Origin: Lantana camara
Taxonomy: Eukaryota; Streptophyta; Magnoliopsida; Lamiales; Verbenaceae
DNA length: 64,000 nt
Direction of reading: 5' to 3'
NCBI GenBank assembly: GCA_037501455.1
Contig: CM074865.1
Coordinates: forward strand, 52,780,501 to 52,844,500
The translations under genes and the position numbers were made by a program. The notes below the pieces were generated by a model. That model saw nothing but the letters and a program-made list of their open reading frames with translations, had not been told where the DNA came from and did not search any database. Every line of letters begins with the position of its first letter. The stretch's first letter is position 1. Below, piece after piece: positions 34,357-47,214 of this stretch.

Positions 34357-37300
34357 TGTAGCACCCCGAGCGAACGGCACCACATCCCCCGCACCATAGC
34401 CCGACACGTGTAATGAAATGGGAACTCTGCACACGTACCAAGCCATGGCGAACGGGTGACAAACAAAAACTCGCCCTAGCTAGGCGGTCTAGACCCTAAT
34501 ACACATAAATCACCGAAGCGATAACTTTCAAATCATACATGCTAGCAATTCTCAAATTATATCCTTCATATATAACTTATACAATTTATATATAAGGCAA
34601 TTAAGCAAAACTTATCCCAGGACAATGTCTAAATACCGAATTTATACATATTTCAAAATTAACATAATGCGTAAAAATAAATGAAATACAATGCATGTGA
34701 CTCGAGCTATCCTTAAACAACGACACAAGAACAACCGCCTAGCTCGACCCTCCAGAAGTACCTGCAACTTAAACGAAAAGGGGAAAAAAAAAATAAAAAC
34801 GAGGGTCAGCCCTAAAGACTTGTGAGGGGGCTAACACACTCACATGTACGTATACAATAGAGCAGAGCATATATCAATATGAAAATCCATGAACCGGGGC
34901 GTGGTTTTTGCATTCTAAATCATTTTAAACCCGTGATAATATGTATAAAGAAAAAGGGGTTAAGGCCGAAAGCCAAAATCAACCAATTTTATAAATTAGG
35001 ATTCCACTCCCGTTTCACGAACAATATTCAAAATCGGAATCACAATACTCGGCGAGCACGAGTTTCCAACCTACACGCCATACATAACTGAATCAAAAGG
35101 CATAAATAATTCAAAGCTCTAAATCAATCCCACCTGCTCCGTTTGGGGGTGAGGATGGCCATCCTCAACCCCGTTCTCTAGTCAGAAGTTCGGATACGGG
35201 GGATCCTACCCAGCTCCACTGACGGGGTTACCGTAAGCCAAAAGGAGACCCGCCATCCCCTCGACCTCCCGAGTTTAGGCCAAGTCACCCAAAATTGGAG
35301 TCGTGCTGATGAGAGAGCTCGACGACCCCACGGTCGACCCGAGAATCACATACCACTCCTACGGGGCCCATTCATAAGTTAAAAGTCTGAATTTTCAAGA
35401 TTTTGAATTTTCTGGAAAGGCTCGCTATTTCAAAACATTCACACACACCAACACTTTTCAAATCAAATAAATGAAAATAAACTTACGTATATATAAAAGC
35501 GTTTTTCAAAAGATTTCATAACAAAGGGACCAATTCCCACAAATACATATCAAAACACGTATCTAAATTTAAATATATATACGTAGTCGCATGCGGGCTC
35601 AGAATTTAGGTAGGGTTGTAGGTCGCTATAACTTAAAAGAAGGAAACCTCACCTTTCCAACTTAGTGGAGTAAAAATACATAAAACGGACGCAACCAGAT
35701 GCCTACGGGACCTCCTCGTTACCAACGGGGCCAAACTCTGGACAAAGGAAACAACAAAGTATAACCTTAGACTCAAAATGTACCAAATAGATGCTCAGCG
35801 AATGCATATGTATGCAAATGATGCATAAAAATGTAATGAGATGTTCTTTAGGTTCATTTATGCATTATTCAAAGACATCGAGTTATGGTTCACATGTTCC
35901 ACGTTAAATAAATTTATAAGCTTCATAAAACACTCATAACACATCATATAACACATTAGGCATGCATGCATTCAAGAAAAGAAACAAGAAAAAATCAAAC
36001 GAAACAAGGAAATGTCATATTAATTCATGCATGTACGTAAAAAGTCATATAGAGCATGTTAAGGAACAAATCACGTATAAAATCATCGAAGTCACGTAAT
36101 ACATTCATAATAAAACATGTAACATATAATTTAACATGTTAACATATCACTCAAGTCATATAAGAAGCAAGAGAATAGCATACCAAACAATTAAATGGAG
36201 TAATAGTTCATTCATGCATGTTATAAGGCACTTAGGTCACATAACAGCACATGAGAGCATAAATCATAAACGAGAATCTAAATTAAATCAAAATTTCATA
36301 TTATACAAGGTAACACATATTACAACATGTTATCGATGCATATTAATTTTAAAAGTAGCAAGGAGAGGTCATTCAAGGCAAATAAAGGTAGCATGGATTC
36401 AAGTATGCACTTAAGGTACCATATAGAACGTACAAAATCATAACTTGAAAACGAGCATGAAAAACGAGACATAAATTCAGAACATACAACCTAACACATA
36501 ATATTACAGGTTAATAAAATATACGAGTCATAAACGTACCAAAAATAACAAGGAAAGCACATACGAAGCAAGGGAAAAGCATGCAGTCACACAACATGGG
36601 GGTCGCGGCCGCTACCATTTTTCTTCATGTTTTGGTCGCGCCCGCGACCTCCAATTCGAAACTTGGCCCAAATATGGTCGTGGCCATGACTACAAATGAC
36701 CTAAAAATGGTCATGGTCGCGACCTGAAGCTGCCAGAAGTCGAAACAAGGCCAGTTTGGGGTCGCGGCCTCTACTGGAAAAACACATAACCCAATCAAGC
36801 CATCTTCGAGGTAACAAGGTAAGGCAAGTATAAGATACAACATTCATGTAAGTAAAGCTCAGAAACATGATCAATCAATCCACATATGAAGAGATGAATG
36901 AATGAATGAAAAATCCCTTTTCTTCCTCATACAAAACCTCAAGTGAAACCTCAGAATTCTTAAACCAACATGAAATATAAGTTCATAAAACTGAAAATGG
37001 ATGTCTTAGGTTTACATAAGATGCATCAAATCCAAAGGAAAAACAAGGAATCAAGCAAATTCATTAAATGGGTCTCAAACCCTTACTATTCACATGTATG
37101 ATCATATCTCAAGAAATTCACCATGAAAATCAGCAAAAAAGGTGTCAAATTAAATAGGTGAGGATGGAGAATACACTCATAAGCTTACCTTTCAAATTTG
37201 AGGTGATTTGGTGAAGTATTGAGCTCAAAACTTGGAAAATGGATAGTATTCTTCTTCCTCCTCTTGGGATTTCGGGTTACTGGAGAGAAATGCCCTTTTT

Positions 37301-37961
37301 TCTTCTCTTGGCTGATTTGGAAGGAAATGAGAGAGTTAGGGGCTGATATAGGGGTTAAACATGGTTATCTAGGTTCAAACTTGGGTTAATTTGGTCAAAG
37401 AATGAATAAGTTAGGGCCAAAATGGTAAAAGGTGGCAAATCTATCACAAGGGCTCAGTTCTGGCGAAATTCGGGGGTTCAAACGGGCTTAGAAAATTACA
37501 AATTTGGATTCCTTGGTTTCCTTTCTTCGTTATGAGTCCAACTCATCTTCCGTAATTCGAATCCGAATTCCCGAGCTCAAGTTACGGTGTCCGGAACCCA
37601 GGGCGGGCTAAACTAGTTAGGCCCTCGAGCCCCTCACAAATCCCGTTTCTAAAAAACGAGCCAAGATCCAAAGTAAATGAACTCTAAAACACGTAACGAG
37701 CATGCAAACACATTCATAACTCACGTAATTCACACATACCAAGATTACACAAAAATCGAAATTAAAATCGAACGCATATAGGGCAAAATACACAACAGGT
37801 AAACATAAACGTTTAAAACTCAAGTTATATGTTAAACAATTTATTTCAAATAATCAAATAAGCATTAAAATAACATTTAATTTTGTAATTAAATAATTTA
37901 AATGTGCATATAACACTATCGTTACAGCGTACCTGGGAGTCCGAACGATCGGGATGTTGCA
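34357..37961 (-). mobile_element. Solo LTR (minus) in X
   Basis: Begins TGTAGCACCCCGAGCG and ends CGGGATGTTGCA (3605 bp). Perfect TSD GTGAG at 34352-34356 and 37962-37966. Minus-strand donor AAAG/GTAAGC at 37198; acceptor AAGTTGCAG ending 34762, close to GAGCTAGGCGG. The palindrome cluster at 36600-36780 uses arms unlike those of other families. Confidence 0.92.
36600..36780. repeat. GTCGCG-type palindromes in the solo LTR 34357-37961
   Basis: A perfect GGTCGCG-CC-CGCGACC at 36634-36649. Near-palindromes GGTCGCGGCCGCTACC (36600), GTCGTGGCCATGAC (36677-36690), GGTCATGGTCGCGACC (about 36709) and GGTCGCGGCCTCTAC (about 36760) surround it. Confidence 0.82.
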
Positions 37962-38126
37962 GTGAGTACCACCGAGTTACCGGGATATGAGAAGTAATAT
38001 CCCGACTAGTCTATAGCCTTCCTGGATCAGAGTAGCGCAGCGGAAGTGTGGAGTTGAGTTCAATCCAGAGTCATTCAATATCCTGCTGTAGGACCTGAGG
38101 ACCGGTCCTTTTGAAGGAGGGGAGTT
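37962..38126 (+). other. 3' end of X interior with polypurine tract
   Basis: Short non-coding tail of X ending in GAAGGAGGGGAGTT (38113-38126), a polypurine tract immediately before the LTR start TGAAACATCCC. This fixes 38127-44390 as the 3' LTR of X. Confidence 0.82.
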
Positions 38127-41100
38127 TGAAACATCCCGCTCACCCGCCCGTACAGGTACACTGTTTCGAGATTGTTATGTGCGCATTTAAATTATTTTAC
38201 TTATGTAATAAGTGTTATTTTAATGATTATGTGATTATTTGAATTTATTTGAATTATTTCATACATTTGTAAATTTGAATATTTAAACATTTTTAAGCTT
38301 TTAAACTTGTTTTTAATTCGTTTGAGTTCCAACTTGTTTTGAAATTTCATGAAAATTTGATATGCATGAATTATGCTTGTTATGAATTGATTTATGTGCT
38401 CGTTTTAAGTTTTCGGACTTGTTTGATATGGTAACGCACCATATTTTATTGTTAGGGACTTGAGGGCCTAACTAGCTTTAGCGCACCTTGTGTTCTGAAA
38501 GCAGGAACTTGAGCTCGGAATTCGGATTAAAATTCCGGAAGTGACGCCGGACTCGTAATGAAGAATGGGACCTAAGAAAACTAGCCTTGTATTTTTCTAA
38601 GTTCGTTTGAGCCTCCGAATTTTTCCCGATCTGTGTACCTCGCGCAGGATTTCCACCCTTTACCGTTTTGCTAGTAATTTATTCGTTTTAACTCCGTTTG
38701 ACTCGATTCTGGAACCTATTTCCCCCTAAATCTCCCACCTACCCTCCTACTTACACATTTAATCCTCCAACCCTTGGGAGAACCGAGAAAGAGCAGGAGA
38801 AAGGGAAGAGGAAAAGAGATTCCCGTCACTATTCACCCAAGTCCGATTTTGAGCTCGTTCGACCTTCTTTCTTCATCAAATCGAAGAGGTAAGCACAAAT
38901 TCTTTGTGACACCCTGATATTCAGAAAAGTAAGAAGAGATAAATCAGGAAAATTATCATATCATAACATGCATACATATTACGTGGCATATCGATTTCGC
39001 AGTTTATTTGTTTAAATTTATAATATTACTTGACTAAATTACATTCATAAAATAAATACATACTTATTTAATCAAATGTATATATATGAAATTTTACTTT
39101 CTTTAAATATTAGTTGGGAATAGACTCAATAGTTAATATTAACAATATTTGAATTCAAATGTTTTCATAACATTAAAATAACTAAAGTAAAATTTAAAGA
39201 TAAAAGTATATTCATATTAAGAAGGAATGTGCATGTTAGTAGTATTTTGGACTTTAGTAGTTCCACGTATGTTCTATAATTTCATGCATGTAGTAGTTAG
39301 TTAAATTAGCAATTATGAATACAATATTATTGCCATCAGTTTTACAAACTTGGAAATTAACTAACATTTTCTCCAGAAGTCATAACTAAATAGCTTAGTC
39401 ACCCTACTACGGTCTAGCTTCACTTAGTCACTATAGTCATTTTAATGACACGTACCTTTGCCTACATATTAACCAATCTTACGTTTTCTAATTAATTTTA
39501 AGATGTTAAGATTATTTTTCAAATTGTTATCCGATCATCACTCCTAGCCAATGAAATTAAGTGACCAATTTGATATCTAATTAATCATTAATATTTGTCT
39601 TAGTGGCTTTCATTTCATCACTTTAGAAAAAGAAAACTTCGGAATAGAAACCACGAAAAAAGGAAGGAAGTTTTGCCAAAACTTTTCAAGTTTCAAGATA
39701 TTAGCCAAAGTAAGTAGTACAACCTATTTAGTCATTTAAATTCATGACTCTAGTAATGGTGATATAATTTTTGGTCTATTATATATATTTTTTTTATATA
39801 ATCAAAGTTGGTCGAACTTTTCAGAATTTATTATACGATTTGGCAATAAGCCTATAATCGTGATTTGCTTAACTATTTTAATTTTAATAAGAAATTAAAG
39901 GTTCAATTTGTATGTTATGCCCAGGAAATTAGTACATCATATTTAATTGAGAAAATCGGTCGGAATTTAATTTTATACCCACAATGTAAATTTATTGAAA
40001 ATGGATGTATTGTTGAGAATATCAGTTAATTAGAAATAATTTAACTAATAAATAAATGAATTTGTTGTAGGAACTTTCTTTTTGAGCAAATCATAAATTA
40101 TTAAGTCAATTTTTCACTAATTACATATTTTAATAATGAAGTATTGTTACTACAGAATAATTTTGGTCTAATTTTAATGAGTTGAATTTGTCTTTTATAA
40201 TATTATTAAGAAATTATCCATTAGTTCTGATTTTAAGTAAATCACCGTGTAGTATTTTCCGAATCAGAAAACTTCAATGTTAATGAAGTGGTTTGAAATA
40301 ATTAGAAGTGTTATCCCAACTTTGTAAATAGAATTTGCATGTAATGATTGTAAGTATTATCATAACATCAGCCACTACACACGAATTACTTTTGAAAACA
40401 TAAAATCTATTCTTAAATTATTTTTAATACAATCAGTCAAGTCATGCATGAGTAGTGCTTACCAACTTTAGAATTGAAGTCTTATTTATAATATGTTATT
40501 TATAACTGATTGTCATAGATTTGTTGCGTTCTTTAGTTGTGGCCTTATAAATATTGTTGTTATGTCAGAATCGTGTGCAATTAGAATTAGAACGAGTATT
40601 AGAATTAGAATTAGAATTAGAATTTAAAGGATCGAGTGACCTTCTAATTTTTTTTTTTTTTGCTACCATGCCTGTCTTGTTACCAGGTGAACTAGGACCA
40701 GTTGCGAATCTGTACGGTGAGGAAATTTTATCTTCAAAACAGAAATACGTATATTTATATTATTATACCAGCCTTCGTAAGACCATTATTTGATGATTTC
40801 GATTATTATTCCCGTCATGTTATATTTAGGTATATAAATATTTGATTATTAGTTATTAGTTTTAAGACAAACGATTTTGTTAGTAAAAAATGATTTCTTA
40901 CCTATAAGTACTGCATCAAATCCTTCGTTTTATTTGAAAAAGATCTACCGTTCTTGTTAACGAGCTATTCTGTTCCATGATTGTTTGATTGCACTCGTGG
41001 GGACGCCCACGGGGTAGTTCTGGGCCACGGGTTTACTCTCATTATCAGACCGGCTGGGCGGTACGGGTCGCGGTCGTAGCTATGCGAGGTAATGCCCACA

Positions 41101-44100
41101 TGTTGACGCTACCATTCAGAGATGGTCTCGGGTGATTAGCCGAAGAGTTGATCTCACGGGCACGTGGGACTCTCGACCTCTGTTAGTTGGGGGATACCCC
41201 GACTCTGGTGTTTGGAGTTATTTTATGATTTTGGTTTTAGGCGATAAAAGGGGAGAGATTGTTCATAGCTCGTTCATGTACATGTATATTCTACGTATAC
41301 TGTTCCTTGCCTGCTCATGCATCGATTATGGTTTTGTCATTATTTAATGTTTTGCATTCTTCCGCCTACCTCACTAAGTCAGTTTGACTTACCCCCTCTT
41401 TTGACCCGTATTTCAGATCTTTTTTAGCGAGGCTCGGAGTTAGGTGAGCAACCCTTGGATTAGAGACGTTAGAGCTGTTTTGCCTGCCGTTTTGTTGCTG
41501 ATGTACAGCACCCCATCTCGGGGAATGTATTACTTATGTGGTTTGTAAGCTTAAGCCCCGCATAAGGGCGAAAGCGTTGACTTTTGTCTGGTACTTGTTT
41601 TGTCGTCATCTTCCTCGGGGTCGGTATGTAAGTTCAGTTATTTTATTTTGTTTTGGACTTTTGTTTTAGGACCACTACCTTTTATATTAAGCGGTGTTAT
41701 CGTTTTCACTGTTTTAAGTTGTTTTGGTTCTCACTTTGAGTTGTTACTCTAGATTACCGCAGTTTCGTTTTTTCACTTATGCGGCTGAATCAGGGTAAGC
41801 GCTTAACAAACCTTGACTAGGCCGTGCGGGCGACACTCCGCGGGACCCTCTAGATCCGGGGATTCCGTTGAGGCATCGTATTCTGATGTACATCTCCTCC
41901 TCTTTCATTTAAGTGCTCTTTTTTCTTGCATTCTTGGAAATTTGTGGCTGATTTGGTTGAATATATGAATAGTTGTGGGTTTGTGTTGAATTCATGATAT
42001 CTTGCTCGTTTGTGGCCCGATTCTTGTTCCATGAAGTGCTTTGTGACCTTTGTTGTATCTTTTATCTATTCCTTACCTTGTATTTTCTATTTGAACCGAG
42101 ATTGAGGCTCTTCCTTTGTTGAACCCTTGAGTTTTTGGAAGCTTTTTTGTTTAATTGGGGGATTTCTTGTCTTGCCGGTTGTTTGCTTGATCTATAGCTT
42201 GTTTTGCTGCGTTTCCTTGCATTTCTTGTTGCCTTGATTCGTTATTTTCATGCATGATCCATGGCTGGACCTTCCCCTGCTCCCCTCTGTGCCGAAACGC
42301 TGCTGTTGCGGCTTTGATTTCGTGAAAAACAGGCCAACACGGCCGTGTTTGGTTTCTTTGAAAAATGGACATGGCCGTGTTGTATTCTCGAGTTGGGGCT
42401 GCCGATTTTAAATAAATGGGATACATCCATGTCCCGTTATGCCTGATAATGAACACGGCCGTGTCCAGGCTTCGTTCTTGGGCCAAATTTTTGATTAAAT
42501 TCCAACATGGCCGTGTCATGTAGGAGCAGCGGCGACGGCGGTTCCTTTTGTGTTTTTGGTGGTTTTCGTTGATTTTTCCCATCCCGATTATGATCCTAAC
42601 TTGTTGTTAACATGTTATATTACATGTTAGGATGTTTATTTTGGTTTATGGCCTTGTTTTCGATGTGTAAGCGTGACTATGATTGCATATACATTTTGAT
42701 GCTACGTGTGAAACTTTCTTGAACTTGTTGCATTCTTTGCTCATTCTCTCCTAGTGTATGCATGAGTTGTAATATGATTTGTTATATATGATGTTTATTT
42801 GACCTGTTATGCTTTAATTCTTACCCTTTTTGTAATTTGATTCTTGAAAACGTGCATGACCGTCAAAAGCTTGAACATGCTCACTTTTGTTATTTCATTT
42901 GCATCACTTGCATACATATGCATCCGCCGAGCATTTAATTAGTTCATTTTGAGTTTAAGTGCGTCTCTTGTTATCTCTTTTGTTCTTAGGTTCGTCCCGA
43001 GGGTGACGAGGTGGTCTTTTAGACGATCGTTGGTTTCTTTTGTCTCCGTTGCTTCTCGAAGGTGAGGTTTTCTTTCCTTTTAGCTAATATGACCTACAAC
43101 CCAACTTGTAATTTAAGCCCGCATGCGAATTATATATATACATATATATATATATAGATAAGTGTTTGATATGTATTTTGTGGGAATTGACCCCTTTGCT
43201 ATGAGATCCACTGAAAACGCTTTTATATGTATATAAGCTATATTTTCTTTGTTTATTTTCAATAAGGGTTGGTGTGAGTTCTGTTTAGCGAGCTTTGGGA
43301 CATTGAAAGAAATGTCCGCGTGTGTGTGTATAAGTGTGATAAGTTTTGGGCCCCGGAGGAGTGGTATGTGATCTCGGGTCGGCCATGGGGTCGCCGGGCT
43401 CTCTCATCAACACAACTCCAACTTTGTGAGGCTTTGCTCATCCTCGGGAGATCGAGGGGAAAGTGGGTCTCTTACGTAGGCGGTATAACCCGTCAGGATC
43501 GGGTAGGATCTCCCGCTCCAACTCTATATGGTAAGTGTGGGGGTTGAGAGGGGCCTCTCTCTTCCCTAAACGGAGAAAGGTTGGACTGGTTTATGCTTTT
43601 GCTCTATTTTCGCTTTGCTTTACTTATGGAGTAAGTGGGTTAGAACTCGTACTCGGCGAGTTATTGTATTTATGCTTTTGGTTTCTGTCTTCGTTATGGT
43701 TTGTGAAATGGGAGTGGACTCCAACTTTCTAAAACTTGGTTGATGTTGGCCTTCGGGCCTAAATCTTTCTTTCTATATATAGTAACACGGGTTAAAACCT
43801 TTTTGGAATGCAAAAACCACGCCCGGTTCATGAACAATTTTAGAATTTGAATATGCTATGCTCTTAGTTATACGTACGTGTGCGTGTGTTAGCCCCCTCA
43901 CCAGTCTTTAGGACTGACCGTCATTGCTTCTTTTCTTTTTCCCCTTGTTCTTGAGCTTTGCAGGTTCTCGATTGGGAGTTGGTGCTAGGCGGCAGTCGTC
44001 TTTCGTGTCTTGGGTCGTTTGTTCGAGTCTCATGCATTCTCTTGTAGTTGATTCTGTATTTCTAAACTTTAAAACTTATGTATATGAATATGATTCGATT

Positions 44101-44390
44101 TGGAAAGCATGAGATTTGATTTAAGTATTCAAGTAACATGATATGTATAATTGTTCTAAATGATTTGGCTAGTATGTATAATTGCTTATATGGATCCTGT
44201 TGCTTCCGTACTTTTGATTAAATTTTGTTGCGCACTCTGTATTAGGGTCTAGACCGCCTAGCCTAGGGTTTTGTTTTTTTTTTTTGTCTCTCTTTCGCTG
44301 TAGTTTGATACGTGTGTGGAGTCTTCATTTCGTTACACGTGTCGAGATATGGTGCGTGGGATGTGGCACCCTTCTCTCCGGGGTGTTACA
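38127..44390 (+). mobile_element. 3' LTR of element X, with nested insertion
   Basis: Aligns with 10088-13372 along its length apart from one insertion of about 3 kb near 38905-41880. It ends GGGGTGTTACA at 44390, followed by TCACC (44391-44395) and the RT codons KCEFW of element G. The putative intron sites are kept (GTAAGC at 38889, TTTGCAG ending 43963), as are the palindromes at 42337 and 42453. Confidence 0.88.
38905..41880 (+). mobile_element. Probable solo LTR of another family nested in the X 3' LTR
   Basis: The twin LTR reads ATTCTTGACGTAAATCTCC where this copy has ATTCTT, then about 3 kb starting TGTGACACCCTGATATTC, then ATTCTGATGTACATCTCC. The ATTCT repeat fits a 5-bp target duplication, but the right end (GAGGCATCGT) lacks a clean CA, so that border is uncertain. 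It has no long ORF. An AATTAG hexamer run lies at about 40578-40625, and LTR-like words at about 41500-41580 (CAGCACCCCATCTCGGGG). Confidence 0.65.
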
Positions 44391-45060
44391 TCACCAAATG
44401 TGAGTTCTGGCTAGAGAGAGTTTCGTTTCTCGGACACATCATATCAGGGTCTAGAATCGAAGTAGATCCCTCGATGATCGAAACGATTATGGATTGGAAG
44501 TCACCGAAGAATCCCTCCGAAGTGAGGAGTTTTCTGGGATTAGCTGGTTACTACCGAAGGTTTGTCAAAGATTTCTCGAAGATAGCTACACCTCTCACCA
44601 AGTTGACAAAGAAGGAAGGGAAATTTGAGTGGACTGAGAAGTGTGAACAAGGTTTTCAAAGACTGAAGGAGATGCTAACAACTGCACCCATGTTAGCGTT
44701 GCTAGAAGGAAAAGAAGGTTATACTGTCTACACCGATGCTTCGAAAGAAGGACTAGGAGGAGTTTTGGTGCAGAATGGAAAAGTGATTGCGTATGCATCA
44801 AGGAAACTCAAAACACATGAAGTTAACTACCCGACGCATGATTTTGAATTAGCCGCGATAATTTTCGCTCTTGGAAAGTGGAGACATTACTTATATGGGT
44901 TACGTTTGAAATCTTTACTGATCATAAGAGCCTGCGACATCTATTCACTCAGAAGGAGTTGAATATGCGACAGAGGAGATGGATGGAATTTCTGGAGGAC
45001 TACGATTTCATTATTCAGTACCATCCAGGAAAGGCGAATGTTGTAGCCGATGTACTAAGC
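44391..45060 (+). pseudogene. Element G RT C-terminus and RNase H, resumed copy
   Basis: Continues G after element [55 protein letters not shown], then [10 protein letters not shown]. The first 216-codon frame is open through RNase H. It then shifts near 44898, where one G of a GGGG run (as in the duplicate copy) is missing, and again near 45068 (one G lost). Confidence 0.9.
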
Positions 45061-46112
45061 AGGAAAGTTGTTTGGCACAGATTTCTGCCAATCCCGAGAC
45101 TGATCGAAGAGAAAGGATGGAGGTGATAACTAAAGCTCGAATCGTGAATGTTGTGATGATATCACCGTTGAAAGAGCAAGTGTTGGAAGCGTAGAAGAAT
45201 GACGAGTGGATCAAGAAATGTCTCAAATCTATGGAGAAAGATGATGAGACTAAGTTCCAGATTGATGAACATGGAATATTAAGGTAAAAAGGTCGAGTAT
45301 GCTTACCAACTATTTTGAGGAAAGAGATCCTCGACGAAGTGCATAAGACTAAGTACACGATACATTCCGGAGGCACTAAGACGTATCAAGACGTTAAGAC
45401 GCATTTCTGGTGGAACGGAATGAAGAGAGACATAGCCAACTATGTCAAGAAGTGCTTAACTTGTCAGAAAGTTAAAGCTAAGCACCAGAAACCGAGTGGG
45501 AAGTTGCAACCAATACCGGTTCCGACATGGAGATGGGAACAAATCACGATGGATTTTGTAACCGGATTACCCAAAGTCAAAGGAGGACAAGATAGTATCT
45601 GGGTAATCATTGATCTATTGTCTAAGTCAGCACACTTTCTGCCGGTGAAGACAACATATAAGGTCAGCAGGTTGACAAAGCTATATCAGCAAGAGATCGT
45701 CAGACTACATGGAGTTCTAAACAACATAGTATCGGACAGAGATCCGAAATTCACGACGCAGTTATGGCAAGGAATTCAGACTTTGATGGGAACAAAGTTG
45801 AACTTCAGTACTGCAGTGCATCCTCAGACGGATGGATAATCATAAAGAATGATTAAGTACTTGGAAGATATGCTAAGAGCTTACGCTTTAGACTTCCAGG
45901 AAAGTTGGAAAGATTGTTTACCTCTTGTGGAGTCTGCATACAACAATAATTATCAAGCTTCTATTAAAGCTGCTCCATATGAAGTCCTGTATGGAAGGAA
46001 ATGTAGACCCCGTTATACTGGCATTTGGATGAATTCACCTAAATGGATAAGAGAAGCGACGGAGAATATTCAGATCATTCGCCAAGGAATGAAAGCTACC
46101 TAGGACAGGCAG
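45061..46112 (+). pseudogene. Element G integrase, resumed copy, catalytic Glu lost
   Basis: HHCC finger ([28 protein letters not shown]) and the first two core Asp residues ([17 protein letters not shown]) are present. In [11 protein letters not shown] both the Gln and the catalytic Glu codons are now TAA (45837 and 45843), so the DDE triad is broken. Further damage: TAG about 45194, TAA about 45287, and about 43 bases missing near 46020-46035 compared with the duplicate copy. Confidence 0.9.
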
Positions 46113-46872
46113 TGTCACGCCCCGGGTCCCCGGGCCAGTTGGACGCGAGCGTAAGTTTCCAAGCCCACCGAGTATGACCTGAAATTGGACCTAAACCACT
46201 GTCCAAAAGGGATATCCATTGGTTATACTTGGACTCTTTAACTTATATACTGAACTTAATCCTTATAGTTTCCTGATGTGGGACAGGGGTGTCACAATCA
46301 CCCCTCCTTCAGAATCGTGACCTCCTCATCGCGGCATGACATATAGCCCATGACCGACTCGTCTGCGTTGGGACTCTAGAGGTGGCCCCTACGGGCTCAA
46401 GAGGTGGCTCCCACACATGTAGCACTTTGCCCCGCAAGCTCAAGAGGTGGCTCGTATAACACTTAGCTCCTGTGGCTGACGAGCGACTCTGATACCATCT
46501 GTCACGCCCCGGGTCCGCGGGCCCGTTGGACGCGAGCGCAAGTCTCCAAGCCCACCGAGTATAACCTGAAATTGGACCTAAACCACTGTCTAAAAGGGAT
46601 ATCCATTGGTTATACTTGGACTGTAACACCCCTGTCCCACATCGGGAAAGTATAAGGATTAAGTTCAGTATATAAGTTAAAGAGTCCAAGTATAACCAAT
46701 GGATATCCCTTTTGGACAGTGGTTTAGGTCCAATTTTAGGTTATACTCGGTGGGCTTGGAGACTTGGGCTCGCCTCCAACGGGCCCGCGGACCCGGGGCG
46801 TGACATGGACTCTTTAACTTATATACTGAACTTAATCCTTATACTTTCCCGATGTGGGACAGGGGTGTCACA
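46113..46872 (-). mobile_element. TRIM element 1 (minus) inside the G integrase
   Basis: A miniature LTR element: 184-bp LTRs at 46113-46296 and 46500-46872 (the second interrupted), and a 203-bp interior with no ORF of its own. On the minus strand the interior opens with GATGGTATCAGAGTCGC (initiator tRNA-Met primer site) and closes with GAAGGAGGGGTGAT (polypurine tract). TSD GGCAG (46108-46112) / AGCAG (46873-46877), one change. LTR ends are TGTGACACCCCTGTCC and GGGGCGTGACA. Such elements rely on enzymes of other LTR elements. Confidence 0.92.
46622..46805 (+). mobile_element. Solo TRIM LTR inserted, inverted, into a TRIM LTR
   Basis: 184 bp from TGTAACACCCCTGTCCC to GGGGCGTGACA, in the opposite orientation to its host. 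Perfect TSD TGGAC at 46617-46621 and 46806-46810. The host LTR halves (46500-46621 and 46811-46872) add up to 184 bp again. Confidence 0.93.
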
Positions 46873-47214
46873 AGCAGAAGAGTTATGCTGATCGACGGAG
46901 AAGATTCAGATCATTCGCCAAATAATGAAAGTTGCCCAGGACAGGAAGAAACGTTATGCTGATCGACGAAGAAGAGATTTGGAATTTGCAGTGGGCGAAA
47001 AGGTATTTCTGAAGGCATCTCCAAGAAAAGGGTTTACCCGAATTGGGAAAGGAGGAAAGCTAAACCCGAGATATGTTGGACCATATGAGATACAGGAGAG
47101 AGCCGGACCCGACTGTTTATAGATTGTATTTGCCTCCGAGTCTTACAGGAATCCACAATGTATTCCATGTATCTCAGCTCAAGCGTTTCTCGGATGAGAC
47201 AGAGGTTATGCCCT
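46873..47214 (+). pseudogene. C-terminal end of G integrase/pol
   Basis: Includes RRRDLEFAVGEKVFLKASPR and GKLNPRYVGPYEIQERAG. After a one-base shift near 47108 come VYRLYLPPSLTGIHNVFHV and SQLKRFSDETEVMP, the usual end of gypsy integrase. A partial repeat of about 80 bases (GATCGACG..AGAAGA.TT words at 46890 and 46960) precedes it. The sequence then passes straight into a truncated LTR, so any chromodomain is gone. Confidence 0.85.

Larger units (their letters stand above)
15225..38126 (+). mobile_element. Interior of element X (Ty3/gypsy), broken by three LTR insertions
   Basis: X sequence survives in four blocks: 15225-17017, 23869-23976, 33798-34356 and 37962-38126. Together they hold gag, an RT start, an integrase trace and a polypurine tract beside the 3' LTR. 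The primer-binding site and leader that should follow the left LTR are absent, replaced by the duplicated piece of G. Only about 2.6 kb of X interior remains, so most of pol is missing or unrecognisable. Confidence 0.75.

Noticed and set aside
46309..46689. 126-codon minus-strand ORF and the related 48651-48854 plus-strand ORF
   Set aside because: Read through the TRIM primer site, interior and LTR; TRIMs are non-coding and the frame crosses a nested insertion.
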